A stretch of 64,000 bases of DNA from Phaeobacter gallaeciensis (GTDB lineage: Bacteria > Pseudomonadota > Alphaproteobacteria > Rhodobacterales > Rhodobacteraceae): contig NZ_CP015124.1 of NCBI RefSeq assembly GCF_001678945.1, positions 186,001-250,000 of the forward strand, in the 5' to 3' direction. A program made the translations under genes and the position numbers. The stretch's first letter is position 1; the number at the start of each line of letters is the position of its first letter. The notes beneath the pieces were generated by a model. That model was not told the DNA's origin, ran no database searches, and worked only from the letters and a program-made list of their open reading frames with translations. Shown in pieces: positions 56,374 to 64,000 of this stretch.

Positions 56374-58473
56374 TCAAAACCCAAACAAGTTCGCATTGGC
56401 TATGGCTTTCTCAACGAACACCGCACGGTCGGTTTCCGGTTTCCAGCCGAGTACCTGTTTTGGCTTTTCATTGCTGAATGGCGAATAATGTGCTCGGCTT
56501 TTCCAATCTGCGAGGCTGGGTCGGATTACGCCGGATCGGCGCAGAGCATATTTCTTGAGCGCATATTTGACCGCATCCGACGCGTAGAATGCATACAGGT
56601 TGCCGGAGTTCACGCGGATTCTGGCGCCGAGCGCGGTCTCGATGGCGTCAAAATAGTTACGCGCGGAAAGCATCGGCTCACCGATGAGATTGAAACTCTG
56701 CCCTTCGACCGGGGCATCCATCATCCGGACAAGTCCATCTGCAATATCTTCGTTCAGGACGAAGGGCAGGATATTGCGCCCGTGCCCCCAAATGCGAACC
56801 GCCCCGGCACCGTGCCAGCGACCGATCCCCCAGTGCTGGAGCGGTCCGCCTGGCCCGACGACGATGCCGGGACGGGCAATTGTAACAGGCAGCCCGCGCT
56901 CGCGGTGGAGCTTCATCAGCTGCTTTTCGCATTCTGCCTTGGACCGCGCATAGAGATTGCGGTCGGTCAGATCCTCTGCAAATCCCGTCTCTTCGGTGAT
57001 GGTTTGTCCTGGGTTCGACATGTCATAGCTTGCGATGGTGCCAGTGTAGATCAACCGTTTGACATCTGCCATTTGGCAGGCTTCGGCGATGCGTGTCGCA
57101 ACCCCCACGTCGTTGATCAGGCAATCCTCCCATGTGTTTTCGAGCGCCTTTGCTAAATTGAACACCACCTCGATCCCCTGCATTGCTGCGGTCAATGCCT
57201 CCAGATCGTGTAGCGAGGCGCTCACGGTTTCCACCTGGTCGGGAAGATCAGGAAACGGGCCAGAGCGGCTGCGTGACAGGACCCGCACATCGCGGCCGTC
57301 GGCGACAATGCGCCGTGTCAGTGCTCGGCCGATGAAACCGGTTCCGCCGATCACCATGACGCTTGGCTTTGGTTTTCTGGTTTGAACGGCAGGTGCGGCG
57401 GCACGCAAAACCTTTTCGGGCAATAGAGCGATAGCATCGTCGATCGCCTGCATGACCTCAACCGCGGTTTCGCCAGCATAAGGCTTTGCATGCGCCGCGC
57501 CGGGACCCGCTGCATAAAGGGCCGCATTCATGCCAAGAAAGCTGCGCCCGTATGGGTTTTTGGTGTTGAGTGACGCAGTCTGAACCGCCGCGTTCCCTAT
57601 CCCCTGCCACAGGTGCTGGCGGGACAGGTCCAGTTGTCTACGCAGCGGGTTGGCCACCAAGTCTGATGTGTTTTCCCGCTCAACAACAAGCACGTCCTGC
57701 GCATAGTCCAGCCGCGCCCGCGCGCTGGATCCGCGGAGCGTCACGCTTCGGTTGTCGGTTGTTTCGACCATGGCAAGGGTAAAGGTGATCTGCACGAGGC
57801 CAGCCCGCGCAAGGATCCGGAAGCCCTGCGGGCGCATATCCTCTCCAGGCAAGGCGACGGGCCATTCCGCCTCGGCATGCTGCACCTCGACAGGACCAAA
57901 AAGATCATGCGCAAAGGCAAAAAGATGCGGCCCTAGTTCAAGCAGGAGGTTTTTTGGCTCGCGCAAAAGCCAAAGATTATAAGGCCCAGAGCGGAGCGGT
58001 GCGAGCGGCAACGCCCAACTGATGTCACAGCCAGACACCCGTCCGTAGGCCCCAGCGCGCATGTCCTTTTTCATCTTTTGATAGGAGGGAAGACCCAGAA
58101 AGTTGTGCCCGGCGCAAAACCGCTTGCCTGCTTTGGTGGCTGCCGCCTCGATCTCGCGGGTCTCGGCCGCTGATTCAGCAACCGGTTTTTCAACCAACAC
58201 ATCGAGCCCGCCTTCAAGGCACTTGATGGCCAGCGCCCGGTGCAGATGCGGCGGGGTCAGGATATGCACGGCGTCGCAGCTACCAGAAGCGATCAGATCA
58301 TCGACAGAGGTAAAGACCTGCGCACCATATCGTCCTGCGAACCCTTTGGCCGCGGTTTCATTGACATCGCAGACTGCCGCGATCCGCACATTCGGCGTCG
58401 CCTTGAGGGCGTCCGCATGCCAGGTGGCAATATATCCGGCGCCAATCAGGCCTATGCGGGTTTCGCTCGCCAT
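56374..58473 (-). CDS. Fused Gfo/Idh/MocA oxidoreductase and NAD-dependent epimerase
   Basis: A 699-residue two-domain protein. Residues 1-350 are a Gfo/Idh/MocA oxidoreductase: Rossmann start IGLIGAGYIATWHADAL, then LVEKPVAESAAET (the catalytic Lys region EKP). From about residue 372 a second Rossmann domain of the extended SDR type begins (VMVIGGTGFIGRALTRRIV), with YTGTIASYD and YARSKAECEKQ giving Ser and Tyr-Lys. AAAGGA precedes the ATG 58473. The nearby separate genes at 60652 and 61611 encode the same two activities unfused. Probably acts on a nucleotide sugar. Confidence 0.85.
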   Translation of the reverse strand: MASETRIGLIGAGYIATWHADALKATPNVRIAAVCDVNETAAKGFAGRYGAQVFTSVDDLIASGSCDAVHILTPPHLHRALAIKCLEGGLDVLVEKPVAESAAETREIEAAATKAGKRFCAGHNFLGLPSYQKMKKDMRAGAYGRVSGCDISWALPLAPLRSGPYNLWLLREPKNLLLELGPHLFAFAHDLFGPVEVQHAEAEWPVALPGEDMRPQGFRILARAGLVQITFTLAMVETTDNRSVTLRGSSARARLDYAQDVLVVERENTSDLVANPLRRQLDLSRQHLWQGIGNAAVQTASLNTKNPYGRSFLGMNAALYAAGPGAAHAKPYAGETAVEVMQAIDDAIALLPEKVLRAAAPAVQTRKPKPSVMVIGGTGFIGRALTRRIVADGRDVRVLSRSRSGPFPDLPDQVETVSASLHDLEALTAAMQGIEVVFNLAKALENTWEDCLINDVGVATRIAEACQMADVKRLIYTGTIASYDMSNPGQTITEETGFAEDLTDRNLYARSKAECEKQLMKLHRERGLPVTIARPGIVVGPGGPLQHWGIGRWHGAGAVRIWGHGRNILPFVLNEDIADGLVRMMDAPVEGQSFNLIGEPMLSARNYFDAIETALGARIRVNSGNLYAFYASDAVKYALKKYALRRSGVIRPSLADWKSRAHYSPFSNEKPKQVLGWKPETDRAVFVEKAIANANLFGF

Positions 58474-58484
58474 GGAATGTTCCT

Positions 58485-59444
58485 TTACTTGTACTCGATG
58501 ATGCGCATGTCGCGCCCGGTTAGGCGGCGCAGGTGAAATTGCACCATGCCGATCAGGTTCGGAAATTTTGATAGGGTCAGCAGAAAGCCAAGGTATCTTG
58601 CCTTGGTGAGCGGAATGCCATCCCCGCGCAATCCCGCCGTTGAGCGTGCCCAATTGAGCGCATAGACCGCCAGAATGGGCAGGCTGAACGGCCACCACGC
58701 CGCAGCCGCAGTGATTGCGAAGAGCGGTAGCGCAAGGGCGTAAACATAGGCGCGCCTGCATTCTGTGGTGAAATAGTCAGGATGAAGATGATGCACCTGC
58801 GCAAAGCCGTGGCCGGTGCGCACCGCCCGCGTCCACCACTGACCAAACCGCAGCATATCAGCATCATGACGTGTCATGTCACTGGGTATGCGCCAGAGGG
58901 TATGGCCGGATTTGCGAAAACGGCAGCAGATCTCATCGTCTTCGGCAGCGATCACTTGCGGGTTCATACCGCCCACGGCCTGCCATAGCGCAGCACGAAC
59001 CATCATATCGCCCCCGCAGGCCATGATTTCGCCCGGCGGACGATGCCATTCCCAATCACAGAAAAGGTTATAGGGGCTGGCCTCCGGATGGATCTCGGAG
59101 CGCCAGCCGGTTACCATACCGACCTCGGGATGATCGTTCAGATAATCGCGCGCGGCCTCTACGAACCCGGATACCAGAACACAGTCGCCATCGATGAACA
59201 GGACAAGCTCGGGCTCCTCCAGCGCGTCAAACCCCGCGTTTCGCGCACGCGCCGCGGTGAAGGGGATCGACATATCCAGCTCCACCACTTTGGCGTTGCG
59301 CTTGCGAGCCTCGTGAAGGCTGTCATCGTCTGAGCCGCTGTCCACATAGACAATGTGCCGAGCCTGCCCCTGGACCGAGTCGAGGCATGCAATCAGACGC
59401 GCGCCCTCGTTGCGCCCGATGAGAACGATATCGACCGGCGTCAT
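58485..59444 (-). CDS. Family 2 glycosyltransferase
   Basis: A 319-residue inverting GT-A transferase. IVLIGRNEGARLIACLDSV starts the fold, YVDSGSDDDS is the nucleotide-sugar loop, FIDGDCVLV holds the DxD-like D-G-D, and ACGGDMMVRAALWQAVGG with EDDEICCRF the acceptor/base region. One or two hydrophobic segments near 250-290 (LALPLFAITAAAAWWPFSLP) suggest membrane attachment. It overlaps the upstream GT4 gene by four bases. Donor and acceptor unknown. Confidence 0.9.
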   Translation of the reverse strand: MTPVDIVLIGRNEGARLIACLDSVQGQARHIVYVDSGSDDDSLHEARKRNAKVVELDMSIPFTAARARNAGFDALEEPELVLFIDGDCVLVSGFVEAARDYLNDHPEVGMVTGWRSEIHPEASPYNLFCDWEWHRPPGEIMACGGDMMVRAALWQAVGGMNPQVIAAEDDEICCRFRKSGHTLWRIPSDMTRHDADMLRFGQWWTRAVRTGHGFAQVHHLHPDYFTTECRRAYVYALALPLFAITAAAAWWPFSLPILAVYALNWARSTAGLRGDGIPLTKARYLGFLLTLSKFPNLIGMVQFHLRRLTGRDMRIIEYK

Positions 59445-60655
59445 GGACGCTTCTCCAGAACGGGGCTGCCGCTTGCATAGCTGGTAAACAGGCGGGACAG
59501 GCGGGCGGCTTCGGTATGAATGTTGAAATCGTCGGACACCTTTGCACGGCCCGCCAGCCCCATGTCCTGCCGGGCCTTGCTGTCCGCCAACATATGGTCC
59601 AGGGCCGCGCGCAGCTCTTGCGGATCGCCGGGCGGTACCAGCAGCCCGCTGGTGGCGTGATCCACCAGTTCCGGTATTCCTGCAATCCTTGTTGCAACAA
59701 CCGGCACCTCCGAGGCCATTGCCTCCATCAATACCACGGGCACCCCTTCGGCAAAGCTGGGCAGGACAAAGACGTCGGTGCTCGAGAGCGCTTCTGCGAC
59801 TTCGGATTGCGAACGGTAACCCAGAAAATCGACATTTAGCCCCTGTGCCTGCGCCTCAAGCGCGACGCGATCCGGACCGTCTCCGATCACCGTCAGTTTC
59901 CAGTCGCCAGAGCGGTCCCGCAACGCATCAAGCAGAATTGGCAGACCCTTGACCGCCGCGAGCCGCCCGACGAAGAGCAGGTTTGCCCCCTTGTGAGGCG
60001 CAGAAGTGTAGCGCCCCGGGTCAATGCCGCAATGAATGATATGAAAGCGCGCCCAATGGGATTGATCGGCAAAACACATCAGCTGTGATCGGCAGAATTC
60101 GCTGATGCAGGCAACAAAGCGCGCCCGCGCGGCCTTTTCATCGATCCGCCAATGGTTCGGATTGAAAAAGATGTCCGGCCCGTGGATCGTGAAACTGTAG
60201 GGGATGCCCGACAGTTCCGAGGCCAGCATTGCCACAGTGCAAGCGGCAGTGGCGATGTGATTGTGCAGGTGATCGACCTCCTGTCGGCGCAGCTCATCCG
60301 CCAAGACCCCCGCCTCAAGGAAGTAGATCAGGTTATAGAGGCGCCCCTTTACCCCTCGGGGCGCCGTTTTCCAGGCCAGTCGCAAGGCAGCGAGATAACG
60401 GCCGGGATTTCGCATCCAGCGCAGATGCGCGCGCAGCAGGCGCAGGGGCTTTTTACAGGCGCCAAGTACCTTGAAGGTCAAGGCATGCTCCTGGCGCTGC
60501 TCTGGACCCACTAGGTGCTCGGCCCCCGTGGTGCGGATCGAGCAGGTCAGGACATCATGACCCAGCGCCCGCAACGCCGCGACTTCACGCTGGATAAAGG
60601 TATCCGAAGCGCGCGGGTACTCTCCGGTCAGATAGGCAAGCTTCGGCAATGTCAT
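59441..60655 (-). CDS. Family 4 glycosyltransferase (WcaL-like)
   Basis: A 404-residue retaining GT-B transferase. The N-terminal half reads LAYLTGEYPRASDTFIQREVAAL and later HLHNHIATAACTVAML plus SFTIHGPDIFF, like colanic-acid WcaL and related exopolysaccharide transferases. The C-terminal donor domain has LLFVGRLAAVKGLPILLDAL and PSFAEGVPVVLMEAMASEVPVV, with the E-x7-E-type glutamates. It overlaps both neighbours by four bases. Confidence 0.92.
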   Translation of the reverse strand: MTLPKLAYLTGEYPRASDTFIQREVAALRALGHDVLTCSIRTTGAEHLVGPEQRQEHALTFKVLGACKKPLRLLRAHLRWMRNPGRYLAALRLAWKTAPRGVKGRLYNLIYFLEAGVLADELRRQEVDHLHNHIATAACTVAMLASELSGIPYSFTIHGPDIFFNPNHWRIDEKAARARFVACISEFCRSQLMCFADQSHWARFHIIHCGIDPGRYTSAPHKGANLLFVGRLAAVKGLPILLDALRDRSGDWKLTVIGDGPDRVALEAQAQGLNVDFLGYRSQSEVAEALSSTDVFVLPSFAEGVPVVLMEAMASEVPVVATRIAGIPELVDHATSGLLVPPGDPQELRAALDHMLADSKARQDMGLAGRAKVSDDFNIHTEAARLSRLFTSYASGSPVLEKRP

Positions 60656-61623
60656 GGCTCACCTGCGATGCTCTGTGCCATCATCTCTTCGAATGGGGCG
60701 TGATCCTTGCCACCCAATGTGGCCCGCAAGGCCGCGTTGGGATAGCGCAGCGGCATCAGCCGTGCGCGAATAATCGGTTCCTGAAACAACCCCGGCAGCC
60801 CCGCTGATATCGGCCGCAACAGGCGCGCCAGCTTCAGCCAAACGTCATAGGTGATGGGAAGGACGAACTTCGGCCAGCCAGTCAGAGTTTTGTGCACCGA
60901 CACAAACCGCCTCCGGTCAGGTAGATCATCGTCCACCACATTGATCGACACCGTTCCCTTTGGTTCCTTTTGCGCCGCCCGGATCAGGGTTTCGCCAAGG
61001 TGATCAACATGAACCAAAGGCAAGGCGCCGTCCTTGCCGATCTGCACGAAAACCTTTGATGCCCAGAACCCCAGTAAAGCGTTCCACGTTCGTCCGGCCC
61101 CCCAAACCGCACCGGGCCGGATCAGCCAGGCATCGGGCATAACCTCTTGGACCAGCGCTTCCTGTGTGAGCTTTGCCTTAGAATAGGCATCACGGGCTTT
61201 CTGGGCGGTTGTGAGAGCGCAGGTTTCGTTCAGAGCGTCACCGGAGGCAAGCGCCGCCGTATCGTAGACCGCAATGGAAGATACAAGCACGAACGTGCCG
61301 CGCCAGTTTTCCAGCGCAGAAAGCAGAGCTTGCGTCCCCCCCAAGGTCACACGGTCGTGCGCCGCCGCATCATCACCCAGATGCGCTGCGGCATGGATGA
61401 TTGCACCGGCCTCGCTGACAAGTGGGGTCAGCTGTTCGGTGGCATCTGCCGCAGTTAGATCCAGCTTTACCGCAGTGATGCCGAGATCATCCTCCCACGC
61501 GGCGTGCGGCAGGCCGCGGTATAGCGCGATCACCTCGATCCCCTGATCGCGGGCGGCGCGCAGGGCAGCGGAGCCGACAAAGCCGCTCGCGCCGGTGATC
61601 AGGATACGGTTCACTGCGCCCAT
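60652..61623 (-). CDS. NAD-dependent epimerase/dehydratase
   Basis: A 323-residue extended SDR. ILITGASGFVGSAALRAARDQG is the cofactor motif, VLVSSIAVYDT and YSKAKLTQEALVQEV carry the Ser and Tyr-Lys pair. RPGAVWGAGRTWNALLGFW suits a nucleotide-sugar or sugar-lipid substrate. Its 5' end overlaps the upstream oxidoreductase by 13 bases. Resembles the C-terminal half of the fused protein at 56374-58473. Confidence 0.87.
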   Translation of the reverse strand: MGAVNRILITGASGFVGSAALRAARDQGIEVIALYRGLPHAAWEDDLGITAVKLDLTAADATEQLTPLVSEAGAIIHAAAHLGDDAAAHDRVTLGGTQALLSALENWRGTFVLVSSIAVYDTAALASGDALNETCALTTAQKARDAYSKAKLTQEALVQEVMPDAWLIRPGAVWGAGRTWNALLGFWASKVFVQIGKDGALPLVHVDHLGETLIRAAQKEPKGTVSINVVDDDLPDRRRFVSVHKTLTGWPKFVLPITYDVWLKLARLLRPISAGLPGLFQEPIIRARLMPLRYPNAALRATLGGKDHAPFEEMMAQSIAGEP

Positions 61624-62735
61624 GGCATCGGCTCCATCGCATCGCAGCGGGTTGTCATGGTCTGGGCTCCGCTGAACTCGCCTGCGTTCTGGATGGCCAG
61701 CGTGACTTCGGTCAGGTGCAGGGCGAAATCACCGGACAGCCGCCCCGGGCGTCCTTCAGCAAGCGCGGATAGCATTTCGTCGGGGCCAAGCATGAAATTC
61801 ATCGCCGCAGCCCCCCATTTCCTAACCTTGGGATGGGTTGGCTGCTTGAGCCGGATCCGCTTCTTCAACGGCGATTCCATCAGGCGCCGCCTTAGTTTGA
61901 TACGCCGTGCGAACCGGATTTTCGCATCATTGTCCCAGGCTTCATCGCAGCTCAGCACGCCTGCGTCGCCGACGATCTGGATCTGGTGGTTGTGCGGCGC
62001 AACAAAGGAACAGGTCAGTCGCGTGACCGGGCCGTTCTCGAAAAACAGGGTCGCCACCGACAGATCCGGTGCATGCGGTCCGTGCCCCTCCTTGCCCGGA
62101 ACAGCCTCGGCGCTGGCGGCAACTACCGTGCGGACCGCTCCGAACCAGCTGATCAGCCAGGCCAGGTAATAGCCTGCGTGTTCGAGCGTACAGCCAACCC
62201 GGAATTCATCCTCATAAGGCCAAGGCGCGCCGCTCTCCGTCTGCCATTTGTGGTATTCGGCCTGGGTGATGAAGCCGTCATCCAGCTCGGCATAGATAGC
62301 GCGCGGAGTGCCTGCGGTATTGTTGCGAAGAGCCTGACCAAGAGTTTGCGCCGCTTCCCCCAGGACCGAGCAAGGGGCCGAAGCGATCTGCAAGCCGCGG
62401 CTAATGGCAAGATCCACCAGTTCTTTGGCCTCAGGAAAGGTCGTCGCCAGGGGTTTTTCGGAATATACCGGGTGGCCCGCACCCAGACAGGCGCGGCTGG
62501 TTTCAAAGTGGGATCCTGGATTTGTCAGGTTGAGAACGAGCGCGCCCGGCGCGCTTTGCAACAATGCTTCAAACGTTGGTGCAAGCGGCAGGTTCCAGTA
62601 GCTGCAGAAGTGTTTGAGCCGTTGTTTGTCGGTATCAAACACGCCCGCGATCTCGATCCCCGGCATAACCGCCAAGGACCGCATATAAAGGTCGGCCACA
62701 AAGCCGCAGCCAAGCACCAGAAGCCGCTGTTTCAC
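61611..62735 (-). CDS. Gfo/Idh/MocA-family oxidoreductase
   Basis: A 374-residue NAD(P)-dependent oxidoreductase. LLVLGCGFVADLYMRSL is the Rossmann motif, VYSEKPLATTFPEA has the catalytic EKP lysine, and a C-terminal alpha/beta substrate domain follows (EDEFRVGCTLEHAGYYLAWLISWFGAV). I chose the GTG at 62735 as start since it gives the family N-terminus (MKQRLLVLG); a TTG at 62765 would add ten residues. First gene of the five-gene cluster ending at 56374. Confidence 0.86.
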   Translation of the reverse strand: MKQRLLVLGCGFVADLYMRSLAVMPGIEIAGVFDTDKQRLKHFCSYWNLPLAPTFEALLQSAPGALVLNLTNPGSHFETSRACLGAGHPVYSEKPLATTFPEAKELVDLAISRGLQIASAPCSVLGEAAQTLGQALRNNTAGTPRAIYAELDDGFITQAEYHKWQTESGAPWPYEDEFRVGCTLEHAGYYLAWLISWFGAVRTVVAASAEAVPGKEGHGPHAPDLSVATLFFENGPVTRLTCSFVAPHNHQIQIVGDAGVLSCDEAWDNDAKIRFARRIKLRRRLMESPLKKRIRLKQPTHPKVRKWGAAAMNFMLGPDEMLSALAEGRPGRLSGDFALHLTEVTLAIQNAGEFSGAQTMTTRCDAMEPMPWAQ

Positions 62736-62851
62736 GCCCCTGCCCCCGATAAGAAAAACCCGCAAGAACGGGACACACCTGCCAAACTTTCAAGGAGCAC
62801 TAATAAGACCTGCCTTTTCCCACGACATCTGCCTATTTTACAAAAATGGCC

Positions 62852-62876
62852 AGAATTCGGCGAGACTTCGAATTCT
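62852..62876. repeat. Inverted repeat upstream of the glycan operon
   Basis: AGAATTCG (62852-62859) and CGAATTCT (62869-62876) form a perfect eight-base inverted repeat with a nine-base centre, about 120 bases upstream of the first cluster gene. It could be an operator or a hairpin. The surrounding gap (62766-63168) is AT-richer than its neighbours and holds no other gene. Confidence 0.5.
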
Positions 62877-63168
62877 GAATGATGGGCAAAAATGCCGCGC
62901 TTCCGCAACGTTCGATGTCGCTTTGCGCTATTTCAGAGCGGAGAATTTACCATCTCTTCCCGCTTTCCAGACCGAAAATCAGGTGCTTTGCAGCATTGCC
63001 TCAATAGCGAAGGCCTCCACGAGGTATTAAGCTGACCACGCGAATTGCACTGCACTCTACCGCATCAAAGCTCTCGCGGCGCTTTTGTTGTCCTTTGAAT
63101 GGAAGAATTGTGACACGTGCAATCTGATAGTATGTCTTAGATTGATGTCCTTTCGGAGCCCCGTGGCA

Positions 63169-63765
63169 ATGCTTGTATTTTATGACGAACGGCTGGTTCT
63201 TCTTTCGGTTCCGAAAACCGGCACTACGGCCTATCAGGCTGCGCTGCGGGATCGTGCTGATTTCGTGGTCTCCGATCCGCCGCAGCTGAAACATGCCCCT
63301 GTGTTCCGCTATAACCGCTGGTTCCGGCCGATGTTCGAACGGGTCTGCGGTGTTGAGCTGGAGCTGGCCGCCGTGATGCGTGAGCCGATCAGCTGGCTGG
63401 GCAGCTGGTACCGGTTTCGTCAACGGCCGTTTCTGGATGGGTCCCCGAATTCGACCAAAGGGATCAGTTTCGACGATTTCGTCCGAGCCTATTGCAAAGG
63501 CGATGTGCCGAAATTTGCCGATGTGGGAAGTCAGGCTAAGTTCCTGGAGCCACAGCGTAATGGCTGCGCAGTGACGCATCTGTTCAGATATGAAGACCAG
63601 TCCGCGCTCACAGCCTTTCTGGAGGAACGGCTTGATATGAAGATCGCAACCGACCGCCAGAACGTCAGCCCCGCCATGGATCTGGCACTAGATCCCAAGG
63701 TCGAAGCCATCCTGCGGCGTAAGCGTGCGGCGGATTTCGAACTCTACGACAGCATCGGCGACTAA
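63169..63765 (+). CDS. Sulfotransferase-like protein
   Basis: A 198-residue protein starting MLVFYDERLVLLSVPKTGTTA. The VPKTGTT loop is the 5'-phosphosulfate (PAPS)-binding signature of sulfotransferases, and the AVMREPISWLGSWYRFRQ segment matches the 3'-phosphate-binding R-x-P-x7-S-x3 region. The protein is shorter than usual (250-300). CGGAG precedes both a GTG (63163) and the ATG (63169). It is divergent from the glycan cluster, so it might sulfate that glycan, but this is inference. Confidence 0.8.
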   Translation: MLVFYDERLVLLSVPKTGTTAYQAALRDRADFVVSDPPQLKHAPVFRYNRWFRPMFERVCGVELELAAVMREPISWLGSWYRFRQRPFLDGSPNSTKGISFDDFVRAYCKGDVPKFADVGSQAKFLEPQRNGCAVTHLFRYEDQSALTAFLEERLDMKIATDRQNVSPAMDLALDPKVEAILRRKRAADFELYDSIGD

Positions 63766-63784
63766 CGCCGACGCCTTTCGTCAG

Positions 63785-63812
63785 AAAAATACTGGCTGCC
63801 GAAAGCAGGCAG
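63785..63812 (-). terminator. Terminator of cckA
   Basis: On the minus strand CTGCCTGC pairs with GCAGCCAG (one mismatch, five-base loop TTTCG), followed by TATTTTT (63784-63790). It is shared with the converging sulfotransferase-like gene. Confidence 0.78.
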
Positions 63813-63825
63813 TGCCTGTGCAGCG

Positions 63826-64000
63826 TCAGTGAAGTTGGGCGTGTACCGTTTCGGTCAGCTGGCTCAGCGAGAAGGGTTTGGGCAGGAACACCGAGTTCGG
63901 CACATCCGGGTCAGTTTCGCCGAAGGCGCCCTCTGCATAGCCGGAAACGAAGACAACACGGGTATCGGGGCGTTCTTTCAGTGCCTCGCGTACCCAGCTG
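63826..64000 (-). CDS. cckA: Hybrid histidine kinase CckA, C-terminal receiver end (partial)
   Basis: The last 58 codons of a frame that continues beyond the window. They read like the end of a response-regulator receiver domain: TRVVFVSGYAEGAF (the beta4 T/S-G region) and then VFLPKPFSLSQLTETVHAQL with the conserved Lys-Pro after beta5. The sequence and FxKPF context match CckA, the kinase whose receiver passes phosphate to ChpT. The kinase and PAS domains lie outside the window, so the assignment rests on this tail alone. Confidence 0.75.
   Translation of the reverse strand, partial: SWVREALKERPDTRVVFVSGYAEGAFGETDPDVPNSVFLPKPFSLSQLTETVHAQLH

Noticed and set aside
63001-63579. 192-codon minus-strand frame over the sulfotransferase-like gene
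   Set aside because: The plus-strand frame has the PAPS loop and a ribosome site; the minus frame has neither family features nor a start signal.

Overview
The window is a chromosomal stretch of an alphaproteobacterium, almost certainly Rhodobacteraceae (Roseobacter group). Supporting signs are the ChpT/CckA phosphorelay genes, an ornithine-lipid olsBA pair, a GTTC-N7-GTTC SOS box at recA, an IscR with a single cysteine, an L21 protein with a long C-terminal tail, and the gene order throughout. Most of it is ordinary core chromosome. The accessory parts are one IS30-type element, an autotransporter with a dipeptide-type ABC transporter behind it, and a glycan-type cluster near the right end.

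Layout. 1-1.3 kb: end of a SulP sulfate permease, then an IS30-family element. 1.4-14.3 kb: acyl-CoA metabolism. A lone SDR is followed by two minus-strand operons. One holds two acyl-CoA dehydrogenases, an SDR, a nitronate-monooxygenase-like protein, a histidine phosphatase and a phosphotransferase. The other holds an enoyl-CoA hydratase homologue, a serine esterase, acetoacetyl-CoA synthetase and thioesterase II. A quinone-oxidoreductase-like gene is divergent from them. 14.5-15.7 kb: aroQ overlapping a LuxR-type solo regulator. 16-27 kb: housekeeping block of rpsB-tsf, olsB-olsA, a DUF3553 gene divergent from chpT, proA-proB-obgE, an acetyltransferase, rplU-rpmA, a DUF2059 protein and tRNA-Ser(CGA). 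27.5-35.6 kb: autotransporter and a four-gene peptide/nickel-type ABC transporter. 35.7-44.4 kb: an iscR-csd-sufB-x-y-sufC-sufD-yip1-yip1-sufS operon with an Irr-type palindrome upstream. 44.4-46.5 kb: alpha/beta hydrolase, small protein and a tandem HD-domain protein. 46.6-56.1 kb: chemotaxis receptor, SMR efflux protein, typA, VOC protein, DUF1330 protein, alaS and recA. 56.4-62.7 kb: five overlapping minus-strand genes (two glycosyltransferases, two Gfo/Idh/MocA modules, two epimerase modules, one of each fused) that look like a small nucleotide-sugar or glycoconjugate pathway. 63.2-64 kb: a divergent sulfotransferase-like gene and the 3' end of cckA.

Genes that work together: CckA and ChpT are successive steps of the CtrA phosphorelay. 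SufBCD with two cysteine desulfurases makes Fe-S clusters under probable IscR and Irr control. OlsB and OlsA make ornithine lipid. ProB and ProA make proline. The overlapping glycan genes probably modify one surface glycan. No CRISPR array, prophage or complete defence system was seen. The least ordinary features are the fused oxidoreductase-epimerase cluster, the inserted genes inside the suf operon, the tandem HD protein, the LuxR solo with a changed ligand pocket, and several uncharacterised palindromes.
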